Positions 1 to 6,899 are shown, counted from the first letter of the stretch. The stretch: DNA of 9,270 nt from CAJQQY01 sp964352225 (GCA_964352225.1 CAYGRM010000275.1:1-9270); one strand, 5' to 3'. The notes: generated by a model from the sequence alone, not told the origin. A program made the numbers and translations.

Positions 1-20
1 ATTTTCATTTTAATTTCCAT

Positions 21-28
21 TACTTTTG
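21..28 (+). promoter_or_regulatory. Probable -7 promoter element of sucC (TAnnTTTG)
   Basis: The octamer TACTTTTG matches the Bacteroidota primary-sigma -7 consensus TAnnTTTG exactly. It would place the transcription start near positions 33-36 and give an untranslated leader of about 36-39 nt before the sucC ATG at 72. The matching -33 TTTG box, about 19 nt further upstream, would fall at the window edge and cannot be checked. The leader has no purine-rich Shine-Dalgarno sequence, as is usual in this phylum. The match to the consensus is seen; the promoter function is inferred. Confidence 0.5.
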
Positions 29-71
29 CACCTTTATTTTAGAATCATTTTAACATCGAAAAAATCCTCAT

Positions 72-1274
72 ATGAATTTACATGAATATCAAGGAAAAGA
101 ATTATTAAAAAGTTACGGTATCGAAATCCAAGAAGGAATCGTCGCTGAATCCGTAGATGACGCAGTTGCTGCTTACAATAAAATCGCAGCAGAAACTGGA
201 ACTAAGTTCGCCGTGGTTAAGGCTCAAATTCACGCTGGTGGACGTGGAAAAGGTGGCGGAGTGAAGGTAGTTAAGAGCATGGAAGACGCTAAAGAAACTG
301 CTGGAAGTATTTTAGGTATGATGTTAAAAACCCCTCAAACTCCAGGTGGTTTGGATGGTGAAGGAAAATTGGTGCGAAAAGTTTTGATTGCAGAAGATGC
401 TTATCGACCTAACTTTGATGAGTGTAAAGAATTTTATATTTCCATTTTATTTGATAGAGGTTCTCGAAAAAATGTCATTATTTATTCGACTGAAGGTGGA
501 ATGGATATCGAAGCTGTGGCTGAAGAAACTCCGGAGTTAGTACATAAAGAATTTATTCACCCAACTCTAGGCTTGCAAGGATATCAGTTGCGGAAAGTAG
601 CTTTTAACTTAGGTTTGAGTGGATTGGCTTTCAAAAATATGACTAAGTTCATCGCTAATTTATACAAAGCGTTTTTGGGATCAGACTCTTCTATGTTTGA
701 AATTAATCCTTGCATTAAAACTGCAGATGATCGAATCGTAGCGGTTGATTGCAAAGTAGCTTTGGATGAAAATGCCTTATATAGACACAAAGATTTAGCG
801 GCATTAAGAGATACCGACGAGGAAGATCCAACTGAGGTTGAAGCTAAAGCTTTTGGCTTAAACTATGTTAATTTGGATGGAAACGTAGGTTGTATGGTAA
901 ACGGTGCTGGATTAGCTATGGCAACCATGGATATCATTAAATTGTCTGGTGGAGAGCCTGCTAACTTCTTGGATGTAGGAGGTACAGCAGATGCAGAAAG
1001 AGTAGAGCAAGCTTTTAGAATTATCTTAAAAGATCCTAAAGTTAAAGCGATCTTAATTAATATTTTTGGAGGTATCGTTCGATGTGACCGAGTGGCGCAA
1101 GGAGTAGTAGATGCATACAAAAATATGGGTAATATCAATGTTCCAATCATTGTTCGATTACAAGGAACCAATGCTGATATTGCTAAAACGATTATTGATG
1201 AATCAGGATTGGAAGTTCACTCTGCTATTTTATTACAAGAAGCTGCTGACTTAGTGAAAAAAGTAATATCATAA
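72..1274 (+). CDS. sucC: Succinyl-CoA synthetase (ADP- or GDP-forming) beta subunit SucC
   Basis: This is the beta subunit of the TCA-cycle enzyme that interconverts succinyl-CoA and succinate plus CoA with substrate-level phosphorylation of ADP or GDP. It works in the cytoplasm as a complex with SucD. The start MNLHEYQGKELL is the family hallmark. An ATP-grasp domain covers about residues 2-230, with the nucleotide-binding K50 and glycine loop (HAGGRGKGGG, 54-63) and the metal-binding segment FEINP (209-213) followed by VDCK around D226. The C-terminal CoA-ligase domain (about 265-390) carries NGAGLAMATMD (277-287), NFLDVGGTA (298-306) and INIFGGIVRCD (329-339). At 400 residues it is slightly longer than the E. 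coli protein (388), with small insertions around 88-100 and 245-255. It ends with two in-frame TAA codons. sucD is not next to it, because terminators and a convergent gene follow. Nucleotide preference (ATP or GTP) cannot be read by eye. Confidence 0.97.
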   Translation: MNLHEYQGKELLKSYGIEIQEGIVAESVDDAVAAYNKIAAETGTKFAVVKAQIHAGGRGKGGGVKVVKSMEDAKETAGSILGMMLKTPQTPGGLDGEGKLVRKVLIAEDAYRPNFDECKEFYISILFDRGSRKNVIIYSTEGGMDIEAVAEETPELVHKEFIHPTLGLQGYQLRKVAFNLGLSGLAFKNMTKFIANLYKAFLGSDSSMFEINPCIKTADDRIVAVDCKVALDENALYRHKDLAALRDTDEEDPTEVEAKAFGLNYVNLDGNVGCMVNGAGLAMATMDIIKLSGGEPANFLDVGGTADAERVEQAFRIILKDPKVKAILINIFGGIVRCDRVAQGVVDAYKNMGNINVPIIVRLQGTNADIAKTIIDESGLEVHSAILLQEAADLVKKVIS

Positions 1275-1345
1275 TAACGATGAATGAATAGCGGTTAACT
1301 GATAATTTTATAGTTTGAGTTAACTTGTTGATCAATTAAAAATAT

Positions 1346-1379
1346 AAAACCTCTTTCCTGAAAATGGGAAGAGGTTTTT
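1346..1379 (+). terminator. Intrinsic terminator of sucC
   Basis: A 9-bp stem pairs CCTCTTTCC (1350-1358) with GGGAAGAGG (1366-1374), with one G-U pair and a 7-nt loop. Four A's precede it and five T's follow it. It lies about 70 nt after the sucC stop. Because A-tracts and T-tracts flank both sides, it could also act on transcription coming from the right, as a second stop for the peroxidase gene. Confidence 0.85.
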
Positions 1380-1389
1380 CATTTTATAT

Positions 1390-1441
1390 CTGACAAAAAA
1401 AAACTCGTTTCATTCAAAATGAAACGAGTTTTTTTTGTCAG
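1390..1441. terminator. Bidirectional hairpin terminator between sucC and the peroxidase gene
   Basis: This long, nearly perfect inverted repeat has a left arm CTGAC-A9-CTCGTTTCAT (1390-1413) and a right arm ATGAAACGAG-T8-GTCAG (1419-1441). The loop is 5 nt and the only defect is one unpaired A in the A-tract. The A-tract, GC-containing stem, T-tract order is read in both directions, so it should terminate both sucC (+) and the convergent peroxidase gene (-), whose stop codon is only 22 nt away. Confidence 0.88.
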
Positions 1442-1463
1442 ATTAACTATTCACAGTTAATCA

Positions 1464-2546
1464 TTATTTAAATGGGTTACTCCATTTTACATTAGTGATG
1501 AATTCTTCATCAGTCAATGTTTTGAGGTATGCCACCAAAGCTTGTTTTTCAGTTTCAGTCAAATTCAATTTCTTAGGTTCTCCATTTCCATTAGTCAATC
1601 TCCAATCCAAATTTGGGTGAGGTTGTACGCCATCATTATAATGATCAACTACTTCTTCCAAAGTTTCAAATTGGCCATTATGCATAAATGGTCCAGTTAA
1701 GGCAACATTTCTCAATGAAGGAATTCTGAATCTACCATTACCTGCACCTTCATCTTCATAATTCATAGCTAAACCAATATTTGCTTCACTTCCATAATAG
1801 AAATTCACATTTCTGTGGCAGTTATCACACCCATTATCTGCTGATTCGAAAAGATCTTTTCCCATTTTCTCCATCGCTGTAAAATTAGCCCAATCATTAT
1901 TATAACCTTGATCAAATTTTGATTGTGAACATTTCATGGAACGTAGAAATTGAGCTAATGCTCGAGAGATTTTTTCATGGGTAACTTCTGTTGAGCCAAA
2001 TGCTTTTTCGAAAAGGGCAGGGTAGTAGTCTACCTTTGAAATTTTTGTGGCTAAGTGGTTTAAGTTTTCCAATCCCATTTCTAAGTGGTTACCAATTGGT
2101 TGTAAAACTTGCTCTTCTAAAGAAATATTTTGCCCAGTCCAAGTCAAAGTAGCTGCAAACCTTGGGTTCACAAGCGACAAAGTATTACGAGTGGATAAGT
2201 TACCTTCAAATCCAGGACTGAATTTTTTACCATCACTAAATGCTTTTGATTGAATATGACAAGTTCCACAAGAAACGGTATTATTCAAAGATAGCTTAGT
2301 GTCATAAAATAATACTCTACCAAGGGTAGCTCCCGCATCTGTGATTTGATTGTCGGTTGGCTCATTATCAAACGAAGCGATACTATTAAAATGGTCAGGA
2401 AAATCAGTATCAGAATAGTCAAATTCTGTGGCTGGAAGGTCGAGTTCAGGTGCTTGATAAGCTACATCAGTTCCATTTTTTTGGCAACTAACGAATAGTA
2501 TTCCTGAAAAGCCTAAAAGCAAAAGGAAAAAGAGGATTTTTTTCAT
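1464..2546 (-). CDS. Di-heme cytochrome c peroxidase / MauG-family lipoprotein
   Basis: This predicted exported di-heme c-type cytochrome (360 residues) probably reduces hydrogen peroxide in the periplasm using electrons from a small cytochrome or quinol chain. The N-terminus is a signal peptide (MKKILFFLLL start) ending in a lipobox-like LFVSC, so C21 is the likely lipidated residue. Two heme-binding sites are visible: CGTCH (93-97) and CDNCH (240-244). Other family signatures are LGRVLFYD (75-82), RNTLSLVNPRF (120-130), TWTGQNISLEEQ (135-146), EMG at 156-158, and GPFMHNGQF (285-293), where M288 is the expected axial ligand of the high-potential heme. W136 aligns with the inter-heme tryptophan region. 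The downstream hairpin at 1390-1441 ends the transcript. The upstream region holds an inverted repeat but no clean promoter match. The alternatives are a MauG-like maturation enzyme or a peroxidase with another substrate. Family assignment is firm; substrate is inferred. Confidence 0.9.
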   Translation of the reverse strand: MKKILFFLLLLGFSGILFVSCQKNGTDVAYQAPELDLPATEFDYSDTDFPDHFNSIASFDNEPTDNQITDAGATLGRVLFYDTKLSLNNTVSCGTCHIQSKAFSDGKKFSPGFEGNLSTRNTLSLVNPRFAATLTWTGQNISLEEQVLQPIGNHLEMGLENLNHLATKISKVDYYPALFEKAFGSTEVTHEKISRALAQFLRSMKCSQSKFDQGYNNDWANFTAMEKMGKDLFESADNGCDNCHRNVNFYYGSEANIGLAMNYEDEGAGNGRFRIPSLRNVALTGPFMHNGQFETLEEVVDHYNDGVQPHPNLDWRLTNGNGEPKKLNLTETEKQALVAYLKTLTDEEFITNVKWSNPFK

Positions 2547-2604
2547 AGCTGAAAAGGTTTTTATTGAGTTAAAAATATTTTTTACAATATCATGATAATT
2601 CTTT

Positions 2605-2657
2605 CCAAAACAAAGTAATCATTAGGTTTTAACGTAATGTATATTTCTTTGTTTTGG
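2605..2657. repeat. 11-bp perfect inverted repeat upstream of the peroxidase gene
   Basis: CCAAAACAAAG (2605-2615) is mirrored exactly by CTTTGTTTTGG (2647-2657) across a 31-nt spacer. It sits in the 124-nt gap between the last gene of the paralog array and the peroxidase gene, both on the - strand. It is not followed by a T-tract on the - strand, so it does not resemble a simple terminator for the array. The inner edge of the left arm contains TTACTTTG on the - strand, a one-off match to the TAnnTTTG promoter element, about 64 nt before the peroxidase ATG. The repeat could be an operator overlapping that promoter or an mRNA stem. The repeat is seen; its role is unknown. Confidence 0.5.
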
Positions 2658-2670
2658 GTTTATTTAGACG

Positions 2671-3372
2671 TTAAAATCGATAATGAACGAACAATGCAAG
2701 TGGTGGTCGAAAATTTACATTTATTATATCTGGATTATCGCGATATTCATTATTTGTTGAACCGTCCTGTTCTGATTTATCTTTAGAGTAGGTCTGGAAA
2801 GCTTCTAAACTGAACTCCGTGGAAATGAAAATATGATCATTAAAGTGATATTGAACCCCTATTGGAATTCCAAAACCAATGCTATTTTCTTGGTGAAAAT
2901 AGGTGAATATAAATTCTTGTAAATTCATTCCTCCTCCAAAGAAAAAATCATTTCTCGTCTGCTCTTGTAATTCTCTTCTGAAAATCCAATCCCAACCTAA
3001 ACTTAACTTTATCTTTTTCCTATCCACAATATTTTTTTGAATACCAAAGTGAAAGGAATAAAATCGGAATTCATCTTCTTCAATGAGTAGTGGTGAAAAA
3101 TTTGAAAAAGTAGAATCCTTTCTTGAGAACTGATCAAAACCCAAACCTATTCTAATCGCTAATTTTTCTGAAACAAAATGTCGATAAGTCAAAACCGATA
3201 ATTGATCTGGAAATGGATTGATTATTTCGTCATTGACTTTTTTAAAAACAACTTTATTTAAAATAGCATTCACATTGAGTCCCAAATCATTTCGAAGGTT
3301 GGACGCCTCTTTTTGGGAAAATAATGTTGAACTCAACATCATCAACAATAATATGTGAATTATTTTTGTCAA
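2671..3372 (-). CDS. Predicted outer-membrane beta-barrel protein, paralog 4 (last) of the array; TTG start
   Basis: This 233-residue protein of unknown function is not a named family that I recognise. Residues 1-19 form a signal peptide with likely cleavage before Q20 (LFS|Q). The body alternates hydrophobic and polar residues as in beta-strands and ends in ALFVHYRF, with the terminal F typical of proteins inserted by the BAM machinery. It shares a template with the three genes upstream: LTYRHFVSEKLAIRIGLGF (61-79), FHFGIQK (107-113), LGWDW (125-129), IPIGVQYHFNDHIFISTEFSL (169-189) and the C-terminal strand. The start codon is TTG (complement of 3370-3372). The nearest in-frame ATGs, at codons 11 and 12, would cut away most of the signal peptide, so TTG is preferred. 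It lies 14 nt after the stop of the preceding gene, so it is probably cotranscribed and translated at a lower level. Confidence 0.7.
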   Translation of the reverse strand: MTKIIHILLLMMLSSTLFSQKEASNLRNDLGLNVNAILNKVVFKKVNDEIINPFPDQLSVLTYRHFVSEKLAIRIGLGFDQFSRKDSTFSNFSPLLIEEDEFRFYSFHFGIQKNIVDRKKIKLSLGWDWIFRRELQEQTRNDFFFGGGMNLQEFIFTYFHQENSIGFGIPIGVQYHFNDHIFISTEFSLEAFQTYSKDKSEQDGSTNNEYRDNPDIINVNFRPPLALFVHYRF

Positions 3373-3386
3373 CTGTTTTTTGTTTT

Positions 3387-4100
3387 TTAAAATCGAAAAT
3401 TAATTAGTAAAATAATAGGCTGCTGCATGGTGAATGAAAATTTTTCAGCGTCTCGTTGCAAAGTATTAAAATCTCCAAATATTATTGGCTGAGAAGAAAA
3501 TGGACTATCCAAATCAAGATCAAACCACACATAAGATGCTATCAAACTTGTTTCCGTAGAAAAAGAAATTCTGGAATTTATTTCCCAACGAAAACCCAAG
3601 TGAGGAACAATCCCGATTTCCTTTTCCCGATTGATATGAGTATAATCTTGCTCAGGAGAAAAAGGAGTTTCATCCAATAAAATATAAGCCTTGTATTTTT
3701 GAAAAGAAAACAGCAAATCTGTTCCGAAATAAAATTTTACTTTGTTGGATAAATGATGATATTTTTGAAAACCAGTTCTCAGATAATATCCTTTTTTATA
3801 CTGAGTTTGTTCACCTCCAAATCCAGAAACAAAGTCCTCGTCACTATTTTTATCAAAAAATTTCACCCCTATTTGCCAAGCATACTTTTTATTGAAATAT
3901 CGACGGTAGGTCACAATAGATTCCACCGGAGCTTGATATCCTATTATGTTTTCCTCCATGTCCTTTGACAAAAGGAGATCATTGAAGAAAAAATTAATAT
4001 TTGCACTCCATTCATTTTTTAATAAGTCGTTTTCATCCTGCGTAAAAGCAATGTTATAAAAACCAATAATAAAAAATAGAATGATGAATTGCTGTTTCAT
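3387..4100 (-). CDS. Predicted outer-membrane beta-barrel protein, paralog 3 of the array
   Basis: This 237-residue protein has no recognisable named family. The signal peptide covers residues 1-20, with likely cleavage AFT|Q, giving a mature N-terminal glutamine. The template shared with its neighbours is clear: VTYRRYFNKKYAWQIGVKF (63-81), YYLRTGFQK (105-113), FGTDLLF (125-131), GIVPHLGFRWEINSRISFSTET (163-184) and the terminal strand IILLINFRF. The aromatic, alternating pattern suggests a transmembrane barrel of roughly eight to ten strands with D/E/S/N-rich loops (about 83-100, 140-160 and 193-220). No enzyme motif or cysteine pair is visible. The gene starts only 3 nt after the stop of the gene before it, so translation is probably coupled. 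Barrel topology is inferred from the pattern; function is unknown. Confidence 0.75.
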   Translation of the reverse strand: MKQQFIILFFIIGFYNIAFTQDENDLLKNEWSANINFFFNDLLLSKDMEENIIGYQAPVESIVTYRRYFNKKYAWQIGVKFFDKNSDEDFVSGFGGEQTQYKKGYYLRTGFQKYHHLSNKVKFYFGTDLLFSFQKYKAYILLDETPFSPEQDYTHINREKEIGIVPHLGFRWEINSRISFSTETSLIASYVWFDLDLDSPFSSQPIIFGDFNTLQRDAEKFSFTMQQPIILLINFRF

Positions 4101-4103
4101 AGA

Positions 4104-4760
4104 TTAAAATTCAACTACCAAAAGTAAAGCATTTGGAATAGTGATATTGCCACCAAAAGAAGTAAACCCTTGAGAAAAACTTGGTGGAAATGGCCCAGGA
4201 AAAATTATATCAAAATTAGATTCAAAAGAACTAGTCCGATAGAAAATATTAAAGGAAGCTTCGGTTTGTAAAAAGAGATGAGGTGTTAGCTGAAATTGGA
4301 TGCCTAAAAGTGGAGCTACGCCATAAGATTTAGATTGATTATTAAAATTATTGTTGATACTATCATCAAATTTTGATGCAGAAAAATTCAAATCAATTCC
4401 AGTATTTATGTGCCATCTCTCAGATACCTTTTTTTGTTTTTCAAAACCCATTCTAATCCGCAATGAATTTTGAATAATTTTATCATCAGAATTGTCATCC
4501 GATATTTCTCTTCGAATATCTCCTCCAATACCAAATCGAAATGCACGGCTATTTTTAATACTTTTCAAAATGAAAACATAAGGAGCATTCAAAAGGTCAT
4601 TGGCATTCGAATTAGGTCTAAGTAAACTTCTAAATAATGGACTGACATCAGTTCCGATCTGAGTGGTAAATGATTTATCTATGTTTTCAACTTCCTCACT
4701 TTGTCCCCACAAAATCACAGAAAGAAAAATCAAAAAAGTTAAAGCCCAAATCTTTTTCAT
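4104..4760 (-). CDS. Predicted outer-membrane beta-barrel protein, paralog 2 of the array
   Basis: This 218-residue exported protein is of unknown function. The signal peptide spans residues 1-19, with likely cleavage LWG|Q. Shared landmarks are ILKSIKNSRAFRFGIGGDI (64-82), LRIRMGFEK (100-108), ERWHINTGIDLNF (114-126), YGVAPLLGIQFQL (146-158), HLFLQTEASF (161-170) and a terminal strand ALLLVVEF that keeps the last F but has E where the others have R. It is most similar to the first gene of the array: both have the KxxxERW...G(I/M)D and P(L/I)LGIQF segments, suggesting their duplication was the more recent one. It follows the upstream paralog after 23 nt and precedes the next by 3 nt. A glycine/proline/phenylalanine-rich segment (187-205) probably forms a long loop before the last strand. 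Confidence 0.75.
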   Translation of the reverse strand: MKKIWALTFLIFLSVILWGQSEEVENIDKSFTTQIGTDVSPLFRSLLRPNSNANDLLNAPYVFILKSIKNSRAFRFGIGGDIRREISDDNSDDKIIQNSLRIRMGFEKQKKVSERWHINTGIDLNFSASKFDDSINNNFNNQSKSYGVAPLLGIQFQLTPHLFLQTEASFNIFYRTSSFESNFDIIFPGPFPPSFSQGFTSFGGNITIPNALLLVVEF

Positions 4761-4783
4761 TTCATTTTTAGTTTAATGGCCAA

Positions 4784-5458
4784 TTAAAATCTCACAATAA
4801 AAAATAATGCCGTCGGCAATCCAAAGTTTAAGTCATTTCTACTGTTAGTATCATCTTTGTTAAAATCTGAATTGAGTGAAAAAGTCTCTTTCTGATTGAT
4901 GATCGAATGCTTGTAATACAGACTTCCTTCAGTCATTAAACTGATATGGGAATTAATAAAAAATTGAATACCTAAAATTGGTCCACCTCCCACAGTTGTG
5001 CTTCTCGTTGATGTCTCTACTCGTTCAAAATTATCAGATACGGAAGAAATGTAGTCATTGCCAGCTATGATATCCATGCCGGAGTAAAAAGCCCATCTTT
5101 CAGTTATTTTTTTATTCCATTCATAACCAAATCGAAGATCAAAACGATTGTTATTAGTAGTTCGATTTCCATTACCATCGGTATCTTCATCAATTTGACT
5201 AAAACTTCCTCCGAGTCCAAATCGCAGCGCTTTACCTCCGAAATGGTATTTATAAGAAACCATGTAATCACCAATTGAAGCATCATTACTATTAAGACTT
5301 ATAAATTCATTGATGAATGAAGTGGCGTTGATTCCGACTTCACTATATTTTTCTTGATTATGGTCTTCATGATTTTCACCAGCAATATCTTGAGCCAGAA
5401 TGGCTGGAGAAAAAATTAAAGTCAAAGAAAAGATTAAAAGGAGAATAGGCTTTTTCAT
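4784..5458 (-). CDS. Predicted outer-membrane beta-barrel protein, paralog 1 (first) of the array
   Basis: This 224-residue exported protein is the promoter-proximal member of the four-gene array. Residues 1-22 are a classical signal peptide with cleavage expected at ILA|Q. A short acidic and histidine-containing segment (DIAGENHEDHNQE, 24-36) follows before the barrel. Template landmarks are VSYKYHFGGKALRFGLGGSF (67-86), FDLRFGYEW (106-114), ERWAFYSGMD (120-129), GPILGIQFFINSHISLMTEGSL (159-180) and a terminal strand ALFFIVRF. Loops are rich in N, D, S and T (91-104, 138-156, 196-211), as expected for surface loops. No catalytic motif is seen. It is divergent from xseA across a 208-nt gap, which must contain its promoter unless it is read from elsewhere. 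The ATG start is well placed ahead of the signal peptide. Confidence 0.75.
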   Translation of the reverse strand: MKKPILLLIFSLTLIFSPAILAQDIAGENHEDHNQEKYSEVGINATSFINEFISLNSNDASIGDYMVSYKYHFGGKALRFGLGGSFSQIDEDTDGNGNRTTNNNRFDLRFGYEWNKKITERWAFYSGMDIIAGNDYISSVSDNFERVETSTRSTTVGGGPILGIQFFINSHISLMTEGSLYYKHSIINQKETFSLNSDFNKDDTNSRNDLNFGLPTALFFIVRF

Positions 5459-5631
5459 ACTTGGTATTTCAGCTTTATGTTTTAAATAAATAGAAGGTTT
5501 ATTAAATCTCTTGTCAACACTAATGTAATTATTAAATCAACTTTATTTACCCATTTAACATTATTTAATGGTTGTAATAACTGCCTTCAATTTTTAAGAC
5601 TAAATAAACATAGGAAATGGTTGGGTTTAAC
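5459..5631. other. Divergent intergenic region between the barrel array and xseA
   Basis: This very AT-rich spacer carries no open frame with coding character. The promoter for the leftward array should lie here, but no exact TAnnTTTG is present on the - strand. The best candidates, each with one mismatch, are TAGTGTTG (complement of 5515-5522) and TAAAGTTG (complement of 5538-5545), and neither has a well-spaced -33 TTG. An imperfect palindrome, CCATTTAA / TTTAATGG, surrounds 5553-5573. I cannot assign it a function. Confidence 0.3.
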
Positions 5632-5662
5632 TTTGAATTAAAACTTTCATTTTCTAAGTTTG
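5632..5662 (+). promoter_or_regulatory. Promoter of xseAB, Bacteroidota type, abutting the start codon
   Basis: TTTG (5632-5635) and TAAGTTTG (5655-5662) are separated by 19 nt. This matches both the -33 and the -7 (TAnnTTTG) boxes of the Bacteroidota housekeeping promoter at the usual spacing. The -7 box ends only 4 nt before the xseA ATG at 5667, so transcription should begin at or within a base or two of the start codon. That implies a leaderless or nearly leaderless mRNA. The boxes are seen; the start site is inferred. Confidence 0.65.
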
Positions 5663-5666
5663 CGGA

Positions 5667-6899
5667 ATGAAATCGTACTCCTTATATGAGTTGAATGAAC
5701 ACCTGAGAAGGGTGGTAGCGCTGAATGTCCAAGACGCCTTATGGGTGCGCTGTGAGATTGCTCAATTGAATGAGTCAAGAGGTCATTACTTTATGGAATT
5801 GGTGGAAAAGGAGGAAACGATTACCGCCAAAGCGAGTGCTATTTTATGGATGCGATCCTACAATAAATTATTGAGAGAACATGGTCGCGGAATCCGTAAA
5901 GTACTCAAAGAAGGCATGGAAGTTATGCTAAAGCTAAAAGTGGAATTTCATGAGGTATATGGCATGCAATACTATGTAGAAGATATTGATGCGAGTTTTA
6001 CTTTAGGAAAATTGGCTCTAAAAAAACAAGCGATTTTAGAGTTGTTTGAGCAGGAAGGTTTGTTGGGGAAAAATGCAGAAGTACCTTTGCCAATCGTCCT
6101 CCAAAGGATAGCGATTATTTCCTCTGAAAATGCAGCTGGATATCAAGATTATTTGAAGCAGTTAGAAGAGAACGTATTTGGTTATGTTGTTGATAGTCAG
6201 ATGTTTGCAGCGGCTATGCAAGGAATAAATGTAGAGGAAGAAATCCTTTTTCAACTCAAAAGAATCAAAAAACAAAAGCACAAATTTGATGCAGTTGTGA
6301 TCATTCGAGGTGGAGGTGCAAAGTTAGATTTAATGGCTTTTGACAATGAAAAAATTAGTCGTGTCGTGGCGGATTTTCCAATTCCAGTTTTGACTGGTAT
6401 CGGTCATGATATTGATGAATCCATTTTAGATCGGGTGGCACATTCAAGTTTAAAAACACCAACTGCGGTAGCCGATTTCATCATCAATCATAATTTGTTT
6501 TTTGAAAATAAATTAATGCAAATGGGTGCTGAGTTGAGTTTTTTAGCTCAAGAAAAAATGCAGGAACAACAGTTTATCTTGCAAAATATTGAACAGAATT
6601 TGCAATGGCAAACCGAGACTTTGCTAAAAGATACTTTGCAACAAATTTCGCTTTTGGAAAATGAAATAACACAAAATGCAAAGTCATTTTTCCAAAAAGA
6701 AGATAAAAGAATATTGAATTTGGAAGCGATCTTTGAAGTTTTAGATCCTAAAAAAATATTAAGCCGAGGTTTTAGTTTGACATCCGTAGATGGGAAAATA
6801 ATCAAGTCAACTAAAGACCTCAACCCTAAAAAAGAAATAGAAATCACTACTCAATTATCAGACGGAATCATTAAAAGTACAACTAAGAAAAAATCATAA
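5667..6899 (+). CDS. xseA: Exodeoxyribonuclease VII large subunit XseA
   Basis: This is the catalytic subunit of exonuclease VII, which degrades single-stranded DNA from both ends to short oligonucleotides in mismatch and damage repair. It acts with XseB in the cytoplasm. The N-terminal OB-fold DNA-binding domain covers about residues 2-110 (YSLYELNEHLRRV, then WVRCEIAQLNESRGHYFMEL). The catalytic domain follows from about 120. It includes QRIAIISSENAAGYQDYL (146-163), the glycine-rich IIRGGGAKLDL (212-222) followed by MAFDNE, VLTGIGHDIDESILD (241-255) and the segment KTPTAVADF (263-271). The region 280-350 is glutamine- and leucine-rich and likely forms the long coiled coil that binds XseB. 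A small C-terminal tail with SRGFSLT (roughly 366-372) ends the protein. At 410 residues it is shorter than E. coli XseA (456) through a reduced helical region. The ATG is kept because the OB domain begins immediately. xseB follows after 3 nt. Confidence 0.95.
   Translation: MKSYSLYELNEHLRRVVALNVQDALWVRCEIAQLNESRGHYFMELVEKEETITAKASAILWMRSYNKLLREHGRGIRKVLKEGMEVMLKLKVEFHEVYGMQYYVEDIDASFTLGKLALKKQAILELFEQEGLLGKNAEVPLPIVLQRIAIISSENAAGYQDYLKQLEENVFGYVVDSQMFAAAMQGINVEEEILFQLKRIKKQKHKFDAVVIIRGGGAKLDLMAFDNEKISRVVADFPIPVLTGIGHDIDESILDRVAHSSLKTPTAVADFIINHNLFFENKLMQMGAELSFLAQEKMQEQQFILQNIEQNLQWQTETLLKDTLQQISLLENEITQNAKSFFQKEDKRILNLEAIFEVLDPKKILSRGFSLTSVDGKIIKSTKDLNPKKEIEITTQLSDGIIKSTTKKKS

Noticed and set aside
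863..1171. Open frame of about 100 codons on the - strand inside sucC
   Set aside because: It lies wholly opposite strongly conserved sucC sequence, with no signature of its own and no ribosome or promoter context.
3456..3968. Open frames on the + strand opposite the third array paralog
   Set aside because: They are antisense shadows in AT-rich DNA. The - strand gene there has a signal peptide and matches its paralogs.
5515..5545. Promoter for the barrel array
   Set aside because: Only one-mismatch TAnnTTTG candidates without a well-spaced -33 box are present, too weak for a separate call.
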